From assembly GCA_044432975.1 (NCBI GenBank), contig JAWXUC010000001.1, positions 124,001-188,000 of the forward strand: 64,000 bases of DNA. The letters are read 5' to 3'. The notes under the pieces were generated by a model, which was given only the letters and a program-made list of their open reading frames with translations, was not told where the DNA came from and did not search any database. The DNA is from JAWXUC01 sp044432975 (GTDB taxonomy: Bacteria; Pseudomonadota; Alphaproteobacteria; RF32; CAG-239). Both the position numbers and the translations under genes were made by a program. Shown piece by piece: positions 8,350 through 15,232 of this stretch (the stretch's first letter is position 1; every line of letters begins with the position of its first letter).

Positions 8350-10372
8350 ATTTTTTCCTTAAAAATTCAAATACAAATATCATTATAAAAATAAAAAACA
8401 AAGGAAAAACCAAAGCATTTAACACAATATAAAAAGCTATAACATTACTAGTTTTATCCTCAACAAGATAAGCTATTTTTTTTGCCTCTTCTTGTTTTTG
8501 AGAAATTTCATTATCCAAAGCACTTGCTTTCTTAAAATCACTCAAACTTTGTGAACTTGTTAAATTAGTTTCTATCATTTTATCTTTTAAAACATTTGTT
8601 TCTTTATTAATACTTTCAACAAGAGGCAAATACTTCTCACTAAACCTATTTTCAACTTTATCTTTAATACTTTCATTTTCCATCACCTCTTTTTTAAGAT
8701 TTAGATGAAACATTTTTTCATTATCACTCAAATAATCAAGATATTTAAACAAAACATACAAACCCTCTTTATCCAAAACATCTTCACTGCCTATAATATT
8801 ATAATTAACCATAACTAAAAGAGGATTATTTATAGAAAATTTTAAATGAGGAAGCATTTTTTCAACAATATCTGGAGTATTTATAACACTTGAATCAAAC
8901 TCAGAGTTAAATTTACCAGAAAAAAGCTCAACACCATCAACGGGATGCTCTATTTTATTTTCATAATCAAAATCCAAATTATCCTCTAAAACAACAACTT
9001 TTCCGCCACGCATTAAATATTGATCAATAGCATATTTTACTACCATAGATTCAGGCTGATTCAAAACCAACAAAATATCAACATTGCTAGGAATTTGGAT
9101 TGTTTTTTGCGATAAAGAAAGCAAATTATAATGCTTATTCAACTCATCAACAAAAGGCCAATTAGCTCCTCTCACAATACCAAATTTTTTTCTTAAAACA
9201 TCTGGTTTTCCTGCCAAAATCCCTACAGTTTTTCTTTCATTATTATTCAAAGAAGCTATAGCCCTAATAACATCTGTCTCAAAATATCTTGCATCATCAG
9301 GATTTATAGAATTAATAACAATTCTACGACCATTAGCACTAAAAACAACACCATCATAAAGATTATACCTCAAAGTTGGCACAAAATTAAGTTTATAGTT
9401 AATAGCCTCACCTTCTTCTTCTGAAAAAGGCTTAATTTTTTTAACATTCAAAGTAGCATTAGGAATTTTATTCAAAAAACGTGCAACATTACTAATATAT
9501 TCATCCTTTTTAGGGCTTTCATCACTCCAATCAGAAGTATATAAATCAATTATAACAGGTTCTTTATAAGAAGACAAAACACTTTTAGCTTCATCAGATA
9601 AAGAAAACACCTTAGAATAACTAGCATCAAACTTATAAGATGCAAAAAAGAAATGAGATATAAAAAATAATAACGAAGCACAAATTATTTGAGAAACAAC
9701 AAAATAAAATAACTTTCTTGTTTTTACAAACTTAGTTTTTATCAAATAAATATTAACAATCAAAGCAAAATAAGATACTGCACAAAAATAAATAACATTA
9801 TCCAAACCAATTTGCCCATATAAAATGTCCATAAAATTAGTTAAAAACCCCAACAAAAAGAAGAGCCAAACCGCAAATAAAGAAATTAAATAAGAAACGG
9901 CTGCCCCAACAAAAAACGCTGCAGTTGCACAAGAAATTGCGGATATTGACAATAAAGCTAACAAACAAGCAAAATAAGATGACAACACACTTAAAAAATC
10001 CAAATTAAGATTAAAAGCAGCAAATATCAAAAAAGGAATTGTCATTAAAAGCATAAAAGTTCCTAAAGCAAAACAACTCCAAAACTTTGCTAAAACAATA
10101 TCTTTATAATCTAAAGGCAAACTAGACAACAACTCAATTGTATTACTACGTCTTTCTTCACTCCACAATTTAACAGCAATTGCAGGAATAATAAAAGCCA
10201 AAATATTAGGCTGAAAATAAAAGAAAGAAGACAAATTATTGGTAACAATTTCAAAAAACTTACCAAAATAAAAACAACAAACCATAGATATAACAGCATA
10301 AACAAACATCATAGCATAAAAGAATTTACTTTTAAAATATGAAAAAATTTCTTTTATAAAAAGCGCTTTCAT
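8336..10372 (-). CDS. ABC-2 type permease fused to a GldG-like auxiliary domain
   Basis: 678 residues in two parts. Residues 1-~235 carry six membrane helices and the ABC-2 signature region (KLWSEERRSNTIELLSSLPL). Residues ~240-640 form a GldG/ABC_transp_aux-type periplasmic region (SLSDEAKSVLSSYKEPVIID, later VRGANWPFVDELNKHYNL), and a last helix is at ~645-670. In Bacteroidetes, GldF and GldG are separate; here they are one polypeptide. The ATPase gene lies 6 bp upstream and the DUF4340 gene overlaps downstream. The substrate is unknown. There is no reason to infer gliding, since such modules occur in many non-gliding bacteria. Confidence 0.85.
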   Translation of the reverse strand: MKALFIKEIFSYFKSKFFYAMMFVYAVISMVCCFYFGKFFEIVTNNLSSFFYFQPNILAFIIPAIAVKLWSEERRSNTIELLSSLPLDYKDIVLAKFWSCFALGTFMLLMTIPFLIFAAFNLNLDFLSVLSSYFACLLALLSISAISCATAAFFVGAAVSYLISLFAVWLFFLLGFLTNFMDILYGQIGLDNVIYFCAVSYFALIVNIYLIKTKFVKTRKLFYFVVSQIICASLLFFISHFFFASYKFDASYSKVFSLSDEAKSVLSSYKEPVIIDLYTSDWSDESPKKDEYISNVARFLNKIPNATLNVKKIKPFSEEEGEAINYKLNFVPTLRYNLYDGVVFSANGRRIVINSINPDDARYFETDVIRAIASLNNNERKTVGILAGKPDVLRKKFGIVRGANWPFVDELNKHYNLLSLSQKTIQIPSNVDILLVLNQPESMVVKYAIDQYLMRGGKVVVLEDNLDFDYENKIEHPVDGVELFSGKFNSEFDSSVINTPDIVEKMLPHLKFSINNPLLVMVNYNIIGSEDVLDKEGLYVLFKYLDYLSDNEKMFHLNLKKEVMENESIKDKVENRFSEKYLPLVESINKETNVLKDKMIETNLTSSQSLSDFKKASALDNEISQKQEEAKKIAYLVEDKTSNVIAFYIVLNALVFPLFFIFIMIFVFEFLRKKYVKI

Positions 10373-10378
10373 AAAACT

Positions 10379-11074
10379 TTACTCCATCATTTTTCTTAAA
10401 ACATCAGCCATATTTTTTTTATTATCACCCTTAATTTCTTCAACAGAAGTGTCTGCAATTAACTTACCCTTATTAAGAACAACAATCCTAGAATTCATTT
10501 CCTCAGCTTCTTCTAAAATATGCGTAGAAATCAATACAATATTTTTCTTTGCATATTCCCTTAATGTTTTTCTTAAAGCTTGTTTTTGATTAGGATCCAA
10601 ACCTTCTGTAGGTTCATCTAAAATCAAGATTTTAGGTTTAGCAAGCAAAGTTGCTGCAATTGCTGTTCTTGATTTATACCCCTTTGACAAGGTCTGAATT
10701 TTTTGATTAAGAACATCTTTCAAAGACATTGTGTTAATTACACTATCTATTTCTTCGGTTTTAACATTTTTTATTTTAGCCATAAAAAACAAAAATTCCA
10801 ACACACTCAAATCTTGATAAGTTGGATTATTCTCTGGCATATAACCAATATTTTCAAGAGCTTTAACTCGTTGAGAATTAATATCACTTCCAAAGATATT
10901 AACCCCCCCATTATCTGCATCAACAATACCACAAATAATTCTCATCAAAGTTGTTTTTCCAGCACCATTAGCACCTAACAAAGCCACAACCTCTCCTTTT
11001 TTAAAAGAAAGGCTAACATCTTCTAATGCTTTTATTTTACCAAAAGACTTTGAAATTTTTTTTAATACTAACAT
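10379..11074 (-). CDS. ABC transporter ATP-binding protein (GldA-like)
   Basis: A 231-residue nucleotide-binding subunit. Visible are Walker A (GANGAGKTT, about 34-42), the signature loop LSKGYKSR (about 133), Walker B with the following D-loop (ILILDEPTEGLDP), and the H-loop STHILEEAE. It pairs with the permease/GldG fusion encoded 6 bp downstream and powers that exporter-type system. First gene of its operon and divergent from mlaD, sharing an 84-bp intergenic region that must hold both promoters. Confidence 0.92.
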   Translation of the reverse strand: MLVLKKISKSFGKIKALEDVSLSFKKGEVVALLGANGAGKTTLMRIICGIVDADNGGVNIFGSDINSQRVKALENIGYMPENNPTYQDLSVLEFLFFMAKIKNVKTEEIDSVINTMSLKDVLNQKIQTLSKGYKSRTAIAATLLAKPKILILDEPTEGLDPNQKQALRKTLREYAKKNIVLISTHILEEAEEMNSRIVVLNKGKLIADTSVEEIKGDNKKNMADVLRKMME

Positions 11075-11158
11075 TTTTTAATTCTCATAAAAAAAAGTGA
11101 TGACAAAATAGATTCTATACATTAATAATAGAGTATAATTTTTAAAAGTGAAAAAAAA

Positions 11159-11659
11159 ATGCAAAAAGATACATATTCTGTGGACGAAACAAAACACATA
11201 AAACTTGGACTATACACCATAGCAATACTTTTAATAACTATGATAGTAGCATTTGCGCCAAATAGCAATCGCCACTCATTAAACGATTCTCAAAGCTACA
11301 AAGTATTTGCTCGCTTTAACAGAACAGATGGCCTTCTTGTTGGAGATGCTGTTAGAATGGCTGGTGTTAGTATTGGAAAAATTTCCAACTCTGTTTTAGA
11401 TGACAACTTCAAAGCAATCTTAACATTAGATATTCAAAATGGCATTATCATTCCAGATGACAGCTCTGCATCCATAGTTTCTTCATCATTAATTGGTGGT
11501 GATAAATATATAGAAATTGAAGCAGGAGGAATGGATTCTTCTTTAACAGAAGGTTCAGAATTTGAATACACTCAAGATGCAATGGTATTAGAAGAAATTC
11601 TTCAAAGAATTATAGATATTGGAAAAGCCAACAGAAATAAAGGAAAAAACGATGAATAA
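11159..11659 (+). CDS. mlaD: MlaD-family MCE-domain lipid-transport protein (copy 1)
   Basis: A 166-residue protein with one N-terminal membrane helix (about 17-34) and a single MCE domain (about 44-125). Characteristic MCE segments are visible: VFARFNRTDGLLVGDAVRMA, GVSIGKISNS, and ASIVSSSLIGGDKYIEIEAG. In the Mla pathway, MlaD hexamers bind phospholipid in the periplasm and associate with the MlaE-MlaF ABC transporter. No mlaE, mlaF or mlaC is in the window. Its last 8 bases overlap the start of a second mlaD gene (ATGAATAA junction), so the two are translationally coupled. Confidence 0.88.
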   Translation: MQKDTYSVDETKHIKLGLYTIAILLITMIVAFAPNSNRHSLNDSQSYKVFARFNRTDGLLVGDAVRMAGVSIGKISNSVLDDNFKAILTLDIQNGIIIPDDSSASIVSSSLIGGDKYIEIEAGGMDSSLTEGSEFEYTQDAMVLEEILQRIIDIGKANRNKGKNDE

Positions 11660-12101
11660 AAAACCAATAGAAACCCTTATGGGCATTTTAGTAATAATAA
11701 TTGCTGCTTTCTTCTTAGTGTTTGCATTAAGATTGTCTGACCTAAAAGTAGTAAAAGGTTATAGCCTAACTGCTAATTTCTTAAAAGTTGGAGGCCTAAA
11801 CGTTGGCTCAGATGTTAGAATAAATGGTATAAAAGTTGGTACCGTAACATCACAAAATTTAGATAATGAAAAATTTGAAGCTGTATTAAATTTAAGCATC
11901 GCCTCAAACATAAGCTTACCAACAGACAGCTCTGCTATAATTGTAGGAGACGGCTTAATGGGAGATAAATTTATTAAAATTGAACCAGGTAGAAGCAAAG
12001 AATTCTTAAAAGATGGCGACATATTAACAAACACAAAAGACTTCAAAAGCTTAGAAGATATGGTTGGAGAAGTTATATTTATGGTGACAGAAAATGAATA
12101 A
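11652..12101 (+). CDS. mlaD: MlaD-family MCE-domain lipid-transport protein (copy 2)
   Basis: 149 residues, starting at the ATG at 11652 inside the end of copy 1; an in-frame start further upstream would lie within copy 1. One membrane helix (about 9-27) and one MCE domain (about 37-118): LTANFLKVGGLNVGSDVRIN, GIKVGTVTSQ, SAIIVGDGLMGDKFIKIEPG. This is the arrangement closest to canonical alphaproteobacterial MlaD, because it is followed directly by the DUF2155 gene (8-bp ATGAATAA overlap), a conserved alphaproteobacterial pairing. Two single-domain MCE proteins from one operon could form mixed rings; that is inference. Confidence 0.9.
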   Translation: MNKKPIETLMGILVIIIAAFFLVFALRLSDLKVVKGYSLTANFLKVGGLNVGSDVRINGIKVGTVTSQNLDNEKFEAVLNLSIASNISLPTDSSAIIVGDGLMGDKFIKIEPGRSKEFLKDGDILTNTKDFKSLEDMVGEVIFMVTENE

Positions 12102-13023
12102 AATAAACAAACTTTTAATTACAACAGCATTTTGCACATTTTGTTTTAATGCTCAAAGTGCAGAAATTGAAAAAAACACTGCAAGATTTCAAGCAATGAA
12201 CAAGATTACAGGAACATCAAGTACTTTAGAAATTCCAGTAAACTCTCAACAAGATTATGAAGACTTTTCAATCGTTGTTAGAAACTGTAAAACAAACCCT
12301 CCAGAAGAAACCCCTGAAAGCTATGCTTTTGTAGATATTGCAGAAACAAATGATGAAGGAACAACAAACATCTATAAAGGTTGGATGCTTTCTTCATCTC
12401 CAGCATTAAATCCTTTAGAACATCCAATGTATGACTTATGGCTTTTAGAATGCACAGATTCTGTTGTTGAACAAGAAGATATTTTATCATCAGAAGAACT
12501 AGACTTAAGAGATGAAATAGAAAGCACTCAAGAAAATGACTATTATGCTGATGAAAAAAAAGAAGTAGAAGAACTTTTTGAAGAAAAAGAAGAAACTATA
12601 AACAAAGCAACAGGAGCACCTGAATCTATAATAAATATTGTAGATTCTCAAGTAGAAATAAACACTCTTGAAAAAAAGACTACTGAAGAAAACACACCAG
12701 AAGTAAAACACCCTCTTCAATTACCGACAGAAGCCCCTAAAATTCCAGCTTCTACTAACGATAATGTTGATGTTGAAAATGTAATTTTAGAAAAAGTTTC
12801 AACCCAAGCTCTTGAAGAAGTATCAACAAAAAATGAACAAACTAATCCAGAAGCTATAGCTGTTGAAACAACAGAAACTATCATAGAAGAAGTATCAAAA
12901 GAAGTACAACAACCAGCTATTGTTGAAGAAGTAAAAGAAAACACAGAGCAGCAACCTGATGTTGTTGAAGAACATGAAGCTTCACAACTAATAGATTTTT
13001 CAAATTTCAATTTTGGAGAATAA
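12094..13023 (+). CDS. DUF2155 domain protein with long acidic C-terminal tail
   Basis: 309 residues with a signal peptide (MNKINKLLITTAFCTFCFNA). Residues ~30-125 match DUF2155: MNKITGTSSTLEIPVNS, VVRNCKTNPPEETPESYAFV, GWMLSSSPALNPLEHPMYDL and WLLEC with the two conserved cysteines. DUF2155 proteins are normally about 130-200 residues; here residues ~130-309 add a low-complexity E/T/V-rich tail of unknown role. The gene overlaps mlaD copy 2 by 8 bp, consistent with the conserved mlaD-DUF2155 linkage. Function unknown, probably periplasmic and envelope-related. Confidence 0.88.
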   Translation: MNKINKLLITTAFCTFCFNAQSAEIEKNTARFQAMNKITGTSSTLEIPVNSQQDYEDFSIVVRNCKTNPPEETPESYAFVDIAETNDEGTTNIYKGWMLSSSPALNPLEHPMYDLWLLECTDSVVEQEDILSSEELDLRDEIESTQENDYYADEKKEVEELFEEKEETINKATGAPESIINIVDSQVEINTLEKKTTEENTPEVKHPLQLPTEAPKIPASTNDNVDVENVILEKVSTQALEEVSTKNEQTNPEAIAVETTETIIEEVSKEVQQPAIVEEVKENTEQQPDVVEEHEASQLIDFSNFNFGE

Positions 13024-13030
13024 AAATAAA

Positions 13031-13050
13031 AGGGCGATTTTAATCGCCCT
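13031..13050. terminator. Bidirectional terminator between DUF2155 and the SNase-like gene
   Basis: A 9-bp perfect stem (AGGGCGATT / AATCGCCCT, 2-nt loop) with A/T tracts on both sides serves both convergent genes. Its last two bases overlap the stop codon of the minus-strand gene. Confidence 0.85.
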
Positions 13051-13462
13051 ATTTTCTATTCAAAGCCCTATAAAATTCAGGTCGCAAAAACTTTCCTTGC
13101 CACAAACCTCTCTTATTTTTTTTAGCATCAAGCTCTTCTTTTTTATAATCATCATTATAATAATGAGTAGCCCAACCATCTAAAACCATTTGTTTATTAA
13201 CATCATCACAAATAGCAACACCTCTGTCATATCTATCATATTCAATTATTTTACAATTAACTTTTTTCTTTAATAATTGTTGCAAATGCTTAAAAGATAA
13301 ATCACCACAATGATATTCTTTTCCATCTTTATCAAAACAGTTCTGATGATACTCTGGAGCATCAATCCCAGACAATCTAACTTCTTGCGAACCATATTTA
13401 ATGCTATCTCCATCAATTGCTGTCGCATAAAGCATAATAAGTGTTGCCAAAAATTTTTTCAT
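13049..13462 (-). CDS. Secreted thermonuclease-like (SNase fold) nuclease
   Basis: 137 residues from the ATG at 13462; a longer reading would need a TTG. Residues 1-~14 are hydrophobic and look like a signal peptide. The SNase-fold core is clear: DGDSIKYGSQEVRLSGIDAP followed by E, then CKIIEYDRYDRGVAICDD, and GLWQGKFLRPEFYR near the end. The catalytic Arg (VRLSG), Glu (DAPE) and second Arg (YDRYDRG) expected for staphylococcal-nuclease relatives are all present, so it should be an active Ca-dependent nuclease. It is divergent from the carbonic anhydrase gene with only 36 bp between the starts. Confidence 0.85.
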   Translation of the reverse strand: MKKFLATLIMLYATAIDGDSIKYGSQEVRLSGIDAPEYHQNCFDKDGKEYHCGDLSFKHLQQLLKKKVNCKIIEYDRYDRGVAICDDVNKQMVLDGWATHYYNDDYKKEELDAKKNKRGLWQGKFLRPEFYRALNRK

Positions 13463-13498
13463 TGTTATAATCCGCCTCAACAAGGAGTATAATAATAA

Positions 13499-14083
13499 AT
13501 GGTAAAAATATCAAGATTAATTGAAGGTCATAAAGAATTTCATCAAAAATATTTTGTAGAACAACCAGATGTCTACAAAAAACTTTTAGAAGATGGTCAA
13601 TCACCCAAAACATTAGTTATATCTTGCAGCGATTCTAGAGCTGATCCATCAATTATATTAAACACAGAACCAGGAGACATTTTTGTTATCAGAAACGTTG
13701 CCAACATTGTTCCTCCTTATGAAGATGAAAATATTGGATACCACAGCACATCTGCAGCAATTGAATATGCAGTACTACACTTAAAAATAGAAAACATTGT
13801 TGTTTTAGGACACTCTGATTGTGGCGGTATAAAATCTTTAATCAAAGACCAAGAAAATGACCACACCTTCATAGACAATTGGTTATATATTGTTGAAGAC
13901 GCAAAAAAAGAAGCCATAAAACACAATGGAAACTTCAGTGATGTATGCCATATTTGTGAAAAAGAAGCCATAAAAAAATCCATTAAAAACCTTCGTGAAT
14001 TTCCATTCATAAAAGAAAATAATGTTGAATTACACGGCTGGTATTTCAATTTACAAACAGGTTCGTTAGAAAATATTGTATAA
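13499..14083 (+). CDS. can: Beta-class carbonic anhydrase
   Basis: Interconverts CO2 and bicarbonate, supplying bicarbonate for carboxylations. 194 residues, a normal length for the short beta class. Zinc ligands and catalytic dyad are visible: the VISCSDSRADP loop (Cys, Asp, Arg) and VVLGHSDCGGIK (His, Cys). AAGGAG lies upstream of the ATG. It is divergent from the nuclease gene and transcribed alone; the downstream lipoprotein is 66 bp away. Confidence 0.95.
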   Translation: MVKISRLIEGHKEFHQKYFVEQPDVYKKLLEDGQSPKTLVISCSDSRADPSIILNTEPGDIFVIRNVANIVPPYEDENIGYHSTSAAIEYAVLHLKIENIVVLGHSDCGGIKSLIKDQENDHTFIDNWLYIVEDAKKEAIKHNGNFSDVCHICEKEAIKKSIKNLREFPFIKENNVELHGWYFNLQTGSLENIV

Positions 14084-14149
14084 GTAAATAATTTTGTTTG
14101 TTTTTATAAAAAAATATTTTAATATAAAATAAATTTTTGGGATATATTT

Positions 14150-14959
14150 ATGAAAAAACTAATAATTTTTACATCTTTAATTTTAATAAATGCTTGCACC
14201 ATTAATACTGGTAAAATGGCAGCTCTTTTTCGTACAGAAAATATTACCAATCCATCTATTTCAACAGAACAAATCCCATTACAAGAACAAGATAGTGTTA
14301 TTGTTTGCCGCAGCAAACAATGTGCTCCTAGCAAGTTATCAATGTCTAGAGAATACATTCACAACGCTTTACTTCGTCTTTTTGAAAACAACAACAAATC
14401 AACAGCTCTTATCTGTCAAGCAAGCCCAACCTCAAAAACTTGTCTTGAAAATTACATAACAATACCAATCACTGTTGGAATTGCTCCTGCAAATATGTTT
14501 ATAGATTCTGTAAAAATAACAGACTTAAACATAGGTAAAGGAGAAAGCAAAATAAACTTGTTATTAAACTACAACGTTACGTTTAATGGTCAATCACCAG
14601 ATTGCACAACTGCAAATTCTATCATATATGCAAAATCATCTGAGCACATTATCTTAGAAGATAATACTTACCAATGCAAAATGACATCTGTTGGCAAAAC
14701 AAATGTTTCAACTGTTTTTGCAATTGATTATATTGATTTAGATTATGGTTTTATAGGCGGCTATTATTCAGTAGGTTTATCGGGCCCAGCTTATGGTGGC
14801 GGTACAGGCTATATGTTAATGAGATTAATGAAAGATGCTTATCCATTATCTCCAATATTAACAAAACAGACTCCTGCACCACTAAAAAAATCTGTTACAC
14901 AACAAAATAACAACAACAATACAGAAAATGTAAAAGTTTTCCCCATAAATAAAAAATAA
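14150..14959 (+). CDS. Putative lipoprotein of unknown function
   Basis: 269 residues with a lipoprotein signal peptide: MKKLIIFTSLILINAC has a lipobox ending at Cys16. The mature protein contains several further cysteines (CRSKQCAPSK, CQASPTSKTC), a beta-rich middle, and a Gly/Tyr-rich stretch (GFIGGYYSVGLSGPAYGGG) that might be a short membrane-inserting or flexible hairpin. The C-terminus is N/Q-rich and low complexity. I do not recognise the family. Located between carbonic anhydrase and 6S RNA, probably a single-gene unit. Confidence 0.75.
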   Translation: MKKLIIFTSLILINACTINTGKMAALFRTENITNPSISTEQIPLQEQDSVIVCRSKQCAPSKLSMSREYIHNALLRLFENNNKSTALICQASPTSKTCLENYITIPITVGIAPANMFIDSVKITDLNIGKGESKINLLLNYNVTFNGQSPDCTTANSIIYAKSSEHIILEDNTYQCKMTSVGKTNVSTVFAIDYIDLDYGFIGGYYSVGLSGPAYGGGTGYMLMRLMKDAYPLSPILTKQTPAPLKKSVTQQNNNNNTENVKVFPINKK

Positions 14960-14962
14960 TAC

Positions 14963-14991
14963 TTGAAATTTTATAAATTATGTATTATTCT
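14963..14991 (+). promoter_or_regulatory. Putative promoter of 6S RNA
   Basis: TTGAAA at 14963-14968 and TATTCT at 14986-14991 with a 17-bp spacer place a transcription start near 14999, where the closing stem of the 6S RNA begins. Confidence 0.5.
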
Positions 14992-14998
14992 ATATTTA

Positions 14999-15165
14999 CA
15001 GAGGAAATACTGTTTTGTTCGTAGATACGCAGATCTTTCGAGCCAACATTATTTTTAAGGGAGCTGTCCCTGATTAGATCTTGGTCTAACCACATGGCAC
15101 CCACCTGTTTACACAGGTTCGCTTTAGAGTGCAAACTACTACGGCAAAACGGTTTTCCTCCCTTT
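14999..15165 (+). ncRNA. ssrS: 6S RNA
   Basis: 6S RNA mimics an open promoter and holds sigma-70 RNA polymerase in stationary phase. The region forms the expected long closing stem: GAGGAAA at ~15001 pairs with TTTCCTC at ~15154, GTTTTG with CAAAAC, and CGTAG with CTACG. Family hallmarks in order are GAGCCAACA, GGGAGCTGTCCC, and the terminal-arm segment CACCCACCTGTT / ACAGGTTCGC, which I know from alphaproteobacterial 6S RNAs. Length about 165 nt. The 5' end is inferred from the promoter; the 3' end is followed by a T-run and a separate terminator. Confidence 0.82.
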
Positions 15166-15168
15166 TTC

Positions 15169-15193
15169 AAATCCTCATTAGAGGATTTTTTTA
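15169..15193 (+). terminator. Terminator downstream of 6S RNA
   Basis: AAATCCTC / GAGGATTT (8-bp stem, ATTA loop) followed by TTTTTATA; separates 6S RNA from uvrA. Confidence 0.85.
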
Positions 15194-15232
15194 TATTTGA
15201 CATAACAACCAACAAGCATTATATATACACTT

